A stretch of 64,000 bases of DNA, from positions 1-64,000 of the forward strand of contig NZ_JBFAAI010000004.1 of the NCBI RefSeq assembly GCF_040639655.1, written 5' to 3'. Below are positions 9,163 to 17,444 of the stretch, in pieces; positions within the stretch are counted from its first letter, which is position 1, and each line of letters begins with the position of its first letter. The position numbers were made by a program, and so were the translations under genes. The notes beneath the pieces are model-generated. The model did no database searches. It saw only the letters and a program-made list of their open reading frames with translations, and had not been told where the DNA came from. The stretch comes from Actinoplanes sp040639655 (GTDB taxonomy: Bacteria > Actinomycetota > Actinomycetes > Mycobacteriales > Micromonosporaceae).

Positions 9163-9858
9163 ATGTCGCGCAAGACCGGCAAGCCATCGTGGACCAAGCC
9201 GACGCCCAAGGCGCCAACAACCAGCCAGATGCCCGGTAGGGCGCTTCGCGCGACCGTCGCGCTGCTGGCGGCTGCCGCGGTAGGCCTGTTCATCGGGGTG
9301 CAGGTGGCCAGTCCCAGCGCCACCGACGCGGCGATCACTTCGCTGCGCGCGGACGAGGTCAAGCGGGACGCCACCCAGATCGTCGAGTTGACCGCGCTGG
9401 CTCGCAGCACCTCGCAGCAGGTCAAGCCGGTGGTGGACGGGCTGCGGTCAGGGCTGCCGGCCGCGGACACCGGCGCTGCGGCTACCCGGCCGGTCACCGC
9501 CGAGCAGCTGGCCGAGTGGAAGCAGATCATGGCGCAGCAGGTGGAGCGGCACAAGGACGCCCCGTCGGGCAGCACCGCCACCAACATCGCGCGCAACGGC
9601 CTGCGCAACGCCGTCAACCAGCTCACGGTCGCGCTCGACACCGCCGCGGCGGCCCGCGCGCTACCGGCCGACCAGCAGGCCCCCCTGCTGGCGGTGGCGT
9701 CGCGGCAGCGGCTGCTCGCGGTCAACGCCTGGTCGGTTACGGCCACCCAGCTCGACCAGATCAACATCGACGCCGGCAACGGACACCAGCACGTCTACCT
9801 CACGGACACCTCCGAAGGCGGCGCGGCCGTCAGCGACGGGTCACCCGAGGGCCGCTGA
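9163..9858 (+). CDS. Membrane-anchored or secreted protein of unknown function
   Basis: 231 residues from ATG 9163, preceded by AGGAG eight bases upstream. A Lys/Pro-rich cytoplasmic N terminus is followed by one hydrophobic helix (ALRATVALLAAAAVGLFIGV), then an Ala/Thr/Gln-rich external domain of about 170 residues predicted largely helical. No cysteines and no known catalytic motif. The frame stays open upstream to 9028 at the IS end but lacks a ribosome site there. A strong hairpin terminator follows at 9925-9969. Confidence 0.7.
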   Translation: MSRKTGKPSWTKPTPKAPTTSQMPGRALRATVALLAAAAVGLFIGVQVASPSATDAAITSLRADEVKRDATQIVELTALARSTSQQVKPVVDGLRSGLPAADTGAAATRPVTAEQLAEWKQIMAQQVERHKDAPSGSTATNIARNGLRNAVNQLTVALDTAAAARALPADQQAPLLAVASRQRLLAVNAWSVTATQLDQINIDAGNGHQHVYLTDTSEGGAAVSDGSPEGR

Positions 9859-9924
9859 CATGCCCGCCCGTCGGTGCGGCGATACCCGTACGGGTGCCGT
9901 GACCTTCCAGAAGTGACCCGACGT

Positions 9925-9969
9925 GGCAAGGAGAGGCCGCCGGTCTGCTGCCGGCGGCCTCTCCTTGCC
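9925..9969 (+). terminator. Strong hairpin terminator
   Basis: A perfect 19-bp stem: the left arm begins GGCAAGGAGAGG (9925-9943), the right arm ends CCTCTCCTTGCC (9951-9969), with a 7-base loop. It starts 66 bases after the stop of the membrane-anchored gene. There is no T-run, which is common for actinobacterial terminators. Confidence 0.8.
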
Positions 9970-10278
9970 CTGCCAGTGGAAGGCCGTCGCGCTGGTCCTG
10001 GTTCTGGCAGAGCCGTAGGAGGCGGACTTCCCCTCCGATGCCGCCCATCACGGCGGCTGTCCGGCAGCCGTCGCCGGATCCGACTTCCATGAACATCACC
10101 ATGAATCGGCTTCCGCCACGCCACCCCGGTCCGTGCCGCCTTGCCTGACCTGGAGGCGCCTCAGTCGAATGCCGATCGGTTCGGCCCCTGACCGCCCTGG
10201 CGGCGGGCAGCGTGGGGCACGGCGGCTCGATGCTTCACGAGGTGGTCCCGATTCACGCGGAACCACGTGGTCAGTTTT

Positions 10279-10620
10279 CAGGCGGAGCCGACAGTTTGGC
10301 AGGTCGGGCAGGTCTCGATGAGGGCGGCGAGCAGGTGTTGCAGGCGTCGGCGTACGGCGTAGAGCGTCATTCCGGCGCAATCGTTTCTGGGTTCAGGCGT
10401 TGCAGGGTCAGGAAGGCGTGCGCCGCGCTGACCAGGGACGGTCTTCGAAATGGTCCAGCCCGAGGCCGGTTGGACTTCGCGGTAATTGTGTTCGATGCGC
10501 CGGCGCAGCTGCGCAAGCCGGACCAGAGTGCGTTTCGTGGTGGTGGCGGGCGGGTTCGACAGCCAGTACCCACAGGTCACCGTCGACGGCGTGGATGCCT
10601 GCCGCTCCTGTTCCGGGATC
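10279..10620 (-). pseudogene. C-terminal relic of a second IS701-type transposase
   Basis: The minus strand gives TCGYWLSNPPATTTKRTLVR, LAQLRRRIEHNYREVQ, a frame break, then CAGMTLYAVRRRLQHLLAAL. It parallels the C terminus of the transposase at 7712-9021 (YWLFDLPATTAKRTLVRWA, LRWRIEHDYPEV, CAGMTLYAVLRRLQLLL) but has many substitutions, so it is a separate and older copy. No inverted repeats matching the intact element were seen. It sits just downstream of the alcohol dehydrogenase operon end. Confidence 0.75.
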
Positions 10621-10673
10621 TGAATCGGCGCTCAGCGTCTCACCGAGCGGCTGCTCCACAGGTGAAGGCCGGG

Positions 10674-11912
10674 TCACGGGATTCTGATCGATGACAGGAC
10701 GTTGCGTTTCCGGTCGCCGGTCCAGGCGGCTTCGAGGATCGCGGTCAGGCTGGCGGTGTCGGTCGGGCCCGGATGGTTCTGGATCAGGCGGGTGACGCCA
10801 CCGGCCATTTCCGCGAAGCGGGGGAGGTCGGCGCGCGCCACGCCGATGTCGGCCAGGGTGGCGGGGATGCCGATGTCGGCCAGGAGCTGGTCGAGCCAGG
10901 TGAGGAAGGCCTCCGCGGCCTCGGCGTCCGACGCGTCGGACACGTCCAGCCCGGACACCCGGGCCAGGGCGGCCAGCCGGTCGCCGATGGCGTGCCGGGC
11001 CGCGTCGAGCGCGTAGGGCAGGAGCAGCCCGACACCCAGGCCGTGCGGCGTGTGCGTCGCCGCGCCGATCGGGTACTGGAGGGCGTGCGGGGCCGCGTTG
11101 CCGGCGTGGGAGAAGGCAATCCCGGCGAGCATGGACCCGTACGACATGTCGGCGCGAGCATCCTTGTCGCCTCCGTCCCGGACGGCTCGGCGCAAGCTGC
11201 GGGCGATCCGCTCCGCGGCCAGCAGCGCGTAGTGGTCGGTGGTCCGGTTGCGGCCGAGGAAAACCTGCTCCACCGGGTCGCGCGGCCCGTGGGGCCGGGG
11301 CCGCGCGGTGTAGCTCTCCACCGCGTGGCAGAACGCGTCGATGCCGGAGTGGGCGGTGACCGTCGGGGGACAGCTGTAGGTGAGTTCGGGGTCGACGACG
11401 GCGAAGTCGGGCACGATGTGGACGCTCGAGACCCCCACCTTCAGTGCGCGGTCCGGGTCGGTCAGCACCGAGACGGGGGTGAGCTCGGAGCCGGTGCCTG
11501 ACGTCGTCGGGACCGCGACGAGCGGAATCGTCGGGCCGGGCACCTTCGACTCGCCGTAGTAGTCGCCCGGCGTCCCGCCGTGGCGCCGGATCACGCCGAC
11601 CATCTTGGCCAGGTCGATGACCGTGCCGCCGCCGATGGCCAGGATCACGTCGGCGTCCACTGCGGTGGCCGCCGAGACGGCCAGGGCCACGTCGCGCAGC
11701 GGCACGTCGGGAGTCGCTTCGGCGAAGACCTCGACAGCGTCCACCCTGTCCCGGACGGCGGCGACGATCTCGGCCACGGCCGGCAGCCCCAGAAGGGTCC
11801 GGTCGGTCACGACGAGAACCCGCGAGCCGCTCTCGACCACCAGACGGGGGATGTTCTGCCTGACGCCTTCGCCCACTATCAGCTGGCGCGGTCCGCGGAC
11901 GGTCTCAAGCAT
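10674..11912 (-). CDS. Iron-containing alcohol dehydrogenase
   Basis: 412 residues, type III (Fe-dependent) ADH fold. The NAD-binding segment ILAIGGGTVIDLAKMVG and the family signature VPTTSGTGSELTPVS are plain. Metal-site region: HSGIDAFCHAVESYTARP and FSHAGNAAPHALQYPIGA followed by PHGLGVGLLLPYALDAA. It is the last gene of a seven-gene minus operon, 49 bases after the aldehyde dehydrogenase. Pairing with a succinate-semialdehyde-type dehydrogenase would fit oxidation of a hydroxy acid such as 4-hydroxybutyrate; this substrate is inference, and other Fe-ADH activities such as maleylacetate reduction remain possible. Confidence 0.9.
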   Translation of the reverse strand: MLETVRGPRQLIVGEGVRQNIPRLVVESGSRVLVVTDRTLLGLPAVAEIVAAVRDRVDAVEVFAEATPDVPLRDVALAVSAATAVDADVILAIGGGTVIDLAKMVGVIRRHGGTPGDYYGESKVPGPTIPLVAVPTTSGTGSELTPVSVLTDPDRALKVGVSSVHIVPDFAVVDPELTYSCPPTVTAHSGIDAFCHAVESYTARPRPHGPRDPVEQVFLGRNRTTDHYALLAAERIARSLRRAVRDGGDKDARADMSYGSMLAGIAFSHAGNAAPHALQYPIGAATHTPHGLGVGLLLPYALDAARHAIGDRLAALARVSGLDVSDASDAEAAEAFLTWLDQLLADIGIPATLADIGVARADLPRFAEMAGGVTRLIQNHPGPTDTASLTAILEAAWTGDRKRNVLSSIRIP

Positions 11913-11961
11913 GTCGGTGCCTCTCTGGAACGTCGGCGGTCGTGGAGTAACAGCAGGCCGG

Positions 11962-13422
11962 TCACGGCAGGTCGATCGCCGCGTAGGTGAAGTCGAGGTA
12001 CTCGAGAATCCCCTCGTGCGAACCCTCCTTGCCGATCCCGGACTGTTTCACGCCGCCGAACGGAGCGGACGGATCCGAGATCAGGCCACGGTTGACGCCG
12101 AGCATCCCCGTTTCCAGCCCTTCGGCGAACCGGATCGCCCGCTGCAGGTCACGGGTGAAGACGTAGCCCGCCAGGCCGTACTCGGTGTCGTTGGCCTTGG
12201 CCATCACCTCGTCGTCGGACGTGAACGAGACGATCGGCGCCACCGGGCCGAAGATCTCCTCCGTCAGCATCCGCGCGTCCTCCGGCACGTCGACGAGGAC
12301 CGTGGGCGGGTAGAAGTAGCCCGGTCCGTCCGGGCGCCGGCCGCCCACCAGGACCCGCGCACCGCGATCGACCGCGTCGGCGACGAGTTCGGCGACCTTG
12401 GCGACCGACGGCTCGTCGATCAACGCCCCGACGTCCACGCCGTCGTCGAGGCCGTGACCCACCGAAAGCGCGGCCATCCGCGCGGCGAAGCGCGCCGTGA
12501 AGTCCTCGCGCACCGGCTCCTCGACGTAGATCCGGTTGGCCGCGATGCAGGACTCCCCGGTGTTGCGCATCTTGGCGACCATGGCCCCGTCGACCGCGAC
12601 GTCCAGGTCAGCGTCGGCACAGACGATCAGGGCCGCGTTCCCCCCGAGTTCCATCGAGGTACGCAACACGTTCTCCGCGGCCTGCCGGAGCAGCCCGCGC
12701 CCGACCTCGGTCGACCCGGTGAACGAGAGTTTGCGGGTCCGGCGGTCGGACAGCAGGGCCGAGACCACCTCGCCGGCCCGCTTGGTGGTCACCACGTTGA
12801 CGACGCCCGGGGGGACGCCGGCCTCCTCCATGATGCGCGCCAGCAACAGCATGGTGAGAGGCGTCAGCGCGGCCGGTTTGGTGATCGTGGTGCAGCCCGC
12901 GGCCAGGGCAGGAGCGATCTTGCGGGTGCCCATGGCCAGCGGAAAGTTCCAGGGCGTCACGAACACGCACGGTCCTACCGGCTTCGGTACGGTAAGGATG
13001 CGACAGCCGCCCCCGGGCGCGGTGCTGTAACGCCCTTCGACACGGACCGCCTCCTCGGCGAACCAGCGGAAGAACTCGGCGCCGTACGCCACCTCGGCCC
13101 GCGCCTCGGCGAGCGGCTTGCCCATCTCGAGCGTGATCAGGCGGGCGACCTCCTCGGACCGTCCGATCAGGGCCCGGTACGTCGCGGTCAGCAACTCCGA
13201 CCGTTTGCGCGGCGGGGTCGCCGCCCAGTCCGCCATCGCCTTGCTCGCCGCGTCCAGAGCAGCGAGCCCGTCGGCCGCACCGGCGTCCGCCACCTCGGCG
13301 ATGGCCTTGCCGGTGGCCGGGTTCTCGACGGTGAAGGTGGCTCCGCTCGCGGCGCCGCGCCAGGTGTCGCCGATCCGGAGCAGCCGGTGCTCGGGGGCCA
13401 GGACGTTCATCGGGTCACTCAT
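11962..13422 (-). CDS. NAD(P)-dependent aldehyde dehydrogenase, succinate-semialdehyde type
   Basis: 486 residues, full length. Motifs: TPWNFPLAM near 156-164, cofactor Lys in TKPAALTP (K182), LSFTGSTEVG (232-241), the general base in MELGGNA (E258), the nucleophile in NTGESCIAANR (C292), and EIFGPVAPI. Overall closest by eye to the GabD/succinate-semialdehyde subgroup, which has the ESCIAANR variant around the Cys. It likely oxidises the aldehyde made by the neighbouring Fe-ADH. Start ATG 13422 is 14 bases after the upstream ATPase gene ends. Confidence 0.93.
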   Translation of the reverse strand: MSDPMNVLAPEHRLLRIGDTWRGAASGATFTVENPATGKAIAEVADAGAADGLAALDAASKAMADWAATPPRKRSELLTATYRALIGRSEEVARLITLEMGKPLAEARAEVAYGAEFFRWFAEEAVRVEGRYSTAPGGGCRILTVPKPVGPCVFVTPWNFPLAMGTRKIAPALAAGCTTITKPAALTPLTMLLLARIMEEAGVPPGVVNVVTTKRAGEVVSALLSDRRTRKLSFTGSTEVGRGLLRQAAENVLRTSMELGGNAALIVCADADLDVAVDGAMVAKMRNTGESCIAANRIYVEEPVREDFTARFAARMAALSVGHGLDDGVDVGALIDEPSVAKVAELVADAVDRGARVLVGGRRPDGPGYFYPPTVLVDVPEDARMLTEEIFGPVAPIVSFTSDDEVMAKANDTEYGLAGYVFTRDLQRAIRFAEGLETGMLGVNRGLISDPSAPFGGVKQSGIGKEGSHEGILEYLDFTYAAIDLP

Positions 13423-13436
13423 CGCGTGGGGGCTCC

Positions 13437-14513
13437 TTACCGGGTGGCCGAGGACAGCGACTGCCCGGTGCTCGCGTCGAACAGGTGGGCACGATCCAGG
13501 TCGACGGTGACGAGCAGCCGCTCGCCCGGTGTGCCGTTGATCGTGGGTCGTGCCTTTACCTTGAGGATCTCCGTCCCCACCCGGACGTCGACCACCGTTC
13601 GGTCACCGAGCGGCTCGAGCCCGTAGATCTCCCCGGGCAACGACGCGTCGCCCCGCTGCTCGACGGACAGGTCCTCCGAGCGCAGCCCCAGCAGCAGCGG
13701 ACGGCCGTTCCCGGCCGTGGTCCAGCCGGGCCGCGGCAGCGACCAGCCCTCCGCACCGATCAGACGGTCTCCTTCGGCGCGGCAGGCGAGCAGGCTGATC
13801 GGCGGGCTCCCGACGAATGTGGCGACCCACCGGTTGGCCGGCCGCTCGTACACCTCGGCCGGTGTCCCGACCTGCTGCACCCGCCCCTCCTTGAGGATGG
13901 CGACCTGGTCGGCCATGGACAGCGCTTCGACCTGGTCGTTGGTCACGTAGACGAAGGTGGCTCCGAGGCTGCGGTGGATGCGGGTTAGCTCGGTACGCAT
14001 CTCGACGCGCAGCTTGAGATCGAGGTTGGTCAGGGGCTCGTCCATGAGAAACGCGCGCGGGCTGCGGACCAGCGCCCGGGCCAGGGCGACCCGTTGCATC
14101 TCACCACCCGACAACTGCGCGGGACGGCGCTGCAGCAGGCGCTCGATGTGCAGCAGGCCCGCCACCCGGTCGACGGCCGCGGCGATCTCGTCCGAGGAGC
14201 GCCTGCGTGCTCGCAACGGCGAAGCGATGTTCTCGTACACCGTCTGCCGCGGATAGAGAGCATAGTTCTGGAAGACCATGGCCAGGTCGCGGTCGCCCGG
14301 GGCGTCACCGGTCGCGTCCCGGCCGTCCAGATGCACCGATCCGGCGTCCAGCTTCTCCAGGCCGGCGATCGCTCGCAACGTCGTCGTCTTGCCCGCCCCG
14401 GACGGCCCGAGCACGACGAAGAACGAGCCGTCCGGCACGTCCAGCGTCACCCCGTCCAGGGCCTGAACCTTGCCGAAGGACTTGCTCAGCCCCTGTGCTG
14501 CCACGGTTCCCAT
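13437..14513 (-). CDS. Sugar-type ABC transporter ATPase with altered H-loop
   Basis: 358 residues, MalK/UgpC type: ABC domain then a C-terminal OB-like regulatory domain. Walker A GPSGAGKT (37-44), Q-loop VFQNYALYP (Q82), signature LSGGEMQRVALARAL (from 134), Walker B AFLMDEPLTNLD. The switch motif reads VYVTNDQVEA, so the H-loop histidine is Asn192; the partner ATPase keeps VYVTHDQ. ATG 14513 overlaps the previous stop by one base (TGATG). A heterodimer with one weak ATP site is the likely consequence, as known for asymmetric ABC exporters; for this importer class it is inference. Confidence 0.92.
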   Translation of the reverse strand: MGTVAAQGLSKSFGKVQALDGVTLDVPDGSFFVVLGPSGAGKTTTLRAIAGLEKLDAGSVHLDGRDATGDAPGDRDLAMVFQNYALYPRQTVYENIASPLRARRRSSDEIAAAVDRVAGLLHIERLLQRRPAQLSGGEMQRVALARALVRSPRAFLMDEPLTNLDLKLRVEMRTELTRIHRSLGATFVYVTNDQVEALSMADQVAILKEGRVQQVGTPAEVYERPANRWVATFVGSPPISLLACRAEGDRLIGAEGWSLPRPGWTTAGNGRPLLLGLRSEDLSVEQRGDASLPGEIYGLEPLGDRTVVDVRVGTEILKVKARPTINGTPGERLLVTVDLDRAHLFDASTGQSLSSATR

Positions 14514-15580
14514 CAGGCCACCAGCTCTTCCGTACGCACGTCGTAGACGGCGGGGGCAGCGCCGGTGTGCCGCAGGCCGACCCGGGTGTCGGTGGCGAAA
14601 CGGACCGTCGGAGCCATCCGGACCCGGACGTCGCCCTGACCGCCGTGGTCGACCACGTAGATGATCTCGTCGCCCAGCCACTCCGCCGAGACCACGCGGG
14701 CCGGGATCGAACGGTCCGCACCGGGTGGCGTGACCTCCAGCGCCTCCGGCCGGACACCGGCGACCAGGCCCCGGTCGCGCGGCAGGCCCGGCGGGGGCGT
14801 GAGGTCAAGTCCGCCCCTGCTGCGCAGCTTCCCGCCGGCCACCTCGACGTCCATGAGGTTCATCGGCGGGGAGCCGATGAAGGCTGCGCAGAAGAGGCTC
14901 GCCGGACGGTCGTAGACCTCCAGCGGCGTGCCGATCTGCTCGACGCGGCCCTTGTTGAGGATGGCGATCCGGTGACCGAGTGACATCGCCTCGACCTGGT
15001 CGTGGGTGACGTAGACCATCGTCGTCCCCAGTTGGCCCTGCAGGTGCTTGATCTCCGTGCGCATGTCCGCCCTCAACTCGGCGTCCAGGTTGGTGAGAGG
15101 CTCGTCCATGAGGAAGGCGCGCGGTCGCCGCACCAGGGCGCGAGCAAGCGCGACGCGCTGCTGCTCACCGCCGGACAGCCGGCTCGGCCGCCGATCCAGC
15201 AGCGGGCCGAGCCGCATCAGCCGCGCCGCCTCGTCGACCCGTTCGCGTACCTCGGCCTTGGGAAGTCCCTCGGCGCGCAGCGGGAACGCCAGGTTGTCCC
15301 GGGTTCGCAGATGGGGGTAGAGAGCGTAGAACTGGAACACCATGGCGATGTCGCGCTCGGCCGGTGGCAGGTCGTTGACCAGCGTGGCACCGATGCGGAT
15401 GTCGCCACTGGTCTGCCTCTCCAGGCCGGCTATGGCCCGCAGCGTGGTCGTCTTGCCGCAACCCGACGGGCCGAGCATCACGAAGAGCTCACCGTCGCCG
15501 ATGGACAGGTCCACCCGCTCCACCGCGACCGTCCCGTCCGGGTAGCGCTTGTGCAGCGCTGTCACCTCGATGCCGGCCAT
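14513..15580 (-). CDS. Sugar-type ABC transporter ATPase, canonical
   Basis: 355 residues. Walker A GPSGCGKTTT, Q-loop MVFQFYALYPHL, signature LSGGEQQRVALARAL, Walker B FLMDEPLTNLDAEL and H-loop VYVTHDQVEAM (H193) are all intact; a regulatory domain follows (GVRPEALEVTPPGAD). It powers uptake with the two permeases upstream. Its start overlaps the permease stop (TGATG), and its stop overlaps the second ATPase start in the same way, implying coupled translation and a fixed ratio of the two ATPases. Confidence 0.94.
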   Translation of the reverse strand: MAGIEVTALHKRYPDGTVAVERVDLSIGDGELFVMLGPSGCGKTTTLRAIAGLERQTSGDIRIGATLVNDLPPAERDIAMVFQFYALYPHLRTRDNLAFPLRAEGLPKAEVRERVDEAARLMRLGPLLDRRPSRLSGGEQQRVALARALVRRPRAFLMDEPLTNLDAELRADMRTEIKHLQGQLGTTMVYVTHDQVEAMSLGHRIAILNKGRVEQIGTPLEVYDRPASLFCAAFIGSPPMNLMDVEVAGGKLRSRGGLDLTPPPGLPRDRGLVAGVRPEALEVTPPGADRSIPARVVSAEWLGDEIIYVVDHGGQGDVRVRMAPTVRFATDTRVGLRHTGAAPAVYDVRTEELVA

Positions 15581-16494
15581 CAGCGACGCACCGCCCCGAG
15601 CGTCACACCGGCGACGAGATGCCTGCGCACCAGGTAGGCGAAGATGAGCACCGGCAGGGCGAAAACCACGGAGGAGGCGGCCACCAGACCCCAGTCCACG
15701 GTGGTGCCGCCGATGAGCCCGGCGATGGCCGGTGGGGCGGTCCGGACACTGTCGCTGGAGGTGAGGAAGACGGCGAACACGAACTCGTTCCACGAGAAGA
15801 TGAGGGCGAACACCGCCGTCGCGGCGATGCCGGGCACGAGCAGGGGCAGCGTGAACTTCCGGAACGCCTGCAGGCGGGTGTAGCCGTCGAGCATGGCGGC
15901 GTCCTCGTACTCCGCTGGCACCTCATCGACGAATCCCTTCACCATCCAGATCGTGAACGGCAGGTTGAAGGCGGTGTAGATGAGGATCAGGCCGAGCGGG
16001 GTGTCGATGAGCCCGACCACGCGGTACATCAGGAAGATCGGGATCACGACCACCACGGGCGGCATGAAGCGGGTGGACAGGATGAAGAACAGCTGGTCCT
16101 TCTTGGCCTTCAGGGTGAACCGTGAGTAGGCCCAGGCCGCCGGGACGCCCAGCAGCGTGGCCATCACGGTGGAGGCGCCGGCGACCAGGAGGGAGTTGAG
16201 AAAGGCGACGGACAGGTCCGATCGGCCGCCGCCGGGGGCGACGAAGACGTCCCGGTAATGGGCCAGGGTGACCTGGAAATCGAAGAATTTGGCCGGTACG
16301 GCGTAGACGTCGCGATTCTCCTTGATGGACGTCTCGATCATCCACAGCACCGGGAAGAGCATCACGACGGCCAGCACGGTCAGCAGCGCGATCTCGAGCA
16401 CCGAACGGCCCCGTCCCCTGCCGACGCCACGCGCGGGTGGCGTGCGATCCCGGACAGGACTTGCGGGCACGGCCTCGTTCACGGAGACGGCCAT
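15580..16494 (-). CDS. ABC sugar transporter permease, MalG type
   Basis: 304 residues with six hydrophobic segments, starting with IALLTVLAVVMLFPVLWMI. The EAA loop, which docks on the ATPase, reads EYEDAAMLDGYTRLQAFRKF followed by TLPLLVPGIA. This is the CUT1 (MalG) class. A Pro/Arg-rich cytoplasmic N terminus precedes the first helix. Start ATG 16494 shares a base with the stop of the other permease. Confidence 0.93.
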   Translation of the reverse strand: MAVSVNEAVPASPVRDRTPPARGVGRGRGRSVLEIALLTVLAVVMLFPVLWMIETSIKENRDVYAVPAKFFDFQVTLAHYRDVFVAPGGGRSDLSVAFLNSLLVAGASTVMATLLGVPAAWAYSRFTLKAKKDQLFFILSTRFMPPVVVVIPIFLMYRVVGLIDTPLGLILIYTAFNLPFTIWMVKGFVDEVPAEYEDAAMLDGYTRLQAFRKFTLPLLVPGIAATAVFALIFSWNEFVFAVFLTSSDSVRTAPPAIAGLIGGTTVDWGLVAASSVVFALPVLIFAYLVRRHLVAGVTLGAVRR

Positions 16495-17444
16495 CAGTCC
16501 TCCTTGAGCTTGTTCAGGTAGCGCAGGTAGAGCTGCGTGAGGACGATGACGATGACGACCATGAGAATTCCGTACGCCGAGGCGGTTCCGGTGTTGAAGC
16601 CCAGGAACGCGACCTTGTAGACGTGGAACGACAACGTCTCGGTGGAAACCCCCGGCCCTCCGCTGGTCAGGATGTAGACGAGGTCGAACAGCCGGAAGGC
16701 CTCGATGGCCCGGAACAGCACGGCGATGAGCAGCAGCGGCCACACCAGCGGAAGCGTGATGGTGCGGAACCGGAACCACTCGGACGCCCGGTCGATCGAG
16801 GCGGCCTCGTACAGGTACTTGGGCACCGCGGTCAGGCCGGCCAGGGCGATGAGCATGATGAAAGGCGTCCATTGCCAGGTGTCCACCACGATCAGGGAGA
16901 CCAGCGCCGTGCGCTGCCGGGTGAGCCACTCCACCTGTTCCAGGCCGAGCGAGCCGAGCATGCTGTTGACCACGCCGAACTGCGCGTCGAGCATGAATCG
17001 CCAGAACAGGCCGACCACGACCGGCGACAGCATCATCGGGATCAGGAACAGCGTGGTCAGCAGGCCCCGCCCGTGCGTACGCCGTGAGATCAGGTAGGCG
17101 ATGGTGAAACCGAGCACGGTCTGCAGGACGACCGCACCGACCACGTAGATCAACGTCGTCACGGCCCTGAGATGGACCTGCGCCGAGGTCAGGACCGCGG
17201 TGTAGTTCTCGAACCAGACGAAGGTGCCGGACCCTGCGCGAGTGGCCGAGTAGTCGGTGAAGGACAGGAACAACGCCCACAGCAGCGGGAACACCGACAT
17301 GGCGAGCAACAGCAGCAACGCCGGGGCGATGAAGGCTACGGCGAGCTTGCGGTCGCTCAACCGGCGGGACCGGCCCCGGGCCGGCGGCGTCACGGACGCC
17401 ACCTGCCCGGGACGGTCGGTCGTCAGAGGAACGGCGTCACTCAC
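16494..17444 (-). CDS. ABC sugar transporter permease, MalF type
   Basis: 316 residues, GTG start at 17444 overlapping the stop of the binding-protein gene by four bases. Six membrane segments (the first is FIAPALLLLLAMSVFPLLWAL) and the EAA loop KYLYEAASIDRASEWFRFRT followed by TLPLVWPLLLI. Typical MalF-side CUT1 permease; it forms the membrane channel with the MalG-type protein encoded next. Confidence 0.93.
   Translation of the reverse strand: MSDAVPLTTDRPGQVASVTPPARGRSRRLSDRKLAVAFIAPALLLLLAMSVFPLLWALFLSFTDYSATRAGSGTFVWFENYTAVLTSAQVHLRAVTTLIYVVGAVVLQTVLGFTIAYLISRRTHGRGLLTTLFLIPMMLSPVVVGLFWRFMLDAQFGVVNSMLGSLGLEQVEWLTRQRTALVSLIVVDTWQWTPFIMLIALAGLTAVPKYLYEAASIDRASEWFRFRTITLPLVWPLLLIAVLFRAIEAFRLFDLVYILTSGGPGVSTETLSFHVYKVAFLGFNTGTASAYGILMVVIVIVLTQLYLRYLNKLKED

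Noticed and set aside
11605..13626. 673-codon plus frame over the dehydrogenase genes
   Set aside because: Antisense shadow of the aldehyde dehydrogenase and Fe-ADH, both of which carry complete catalytic motifs.
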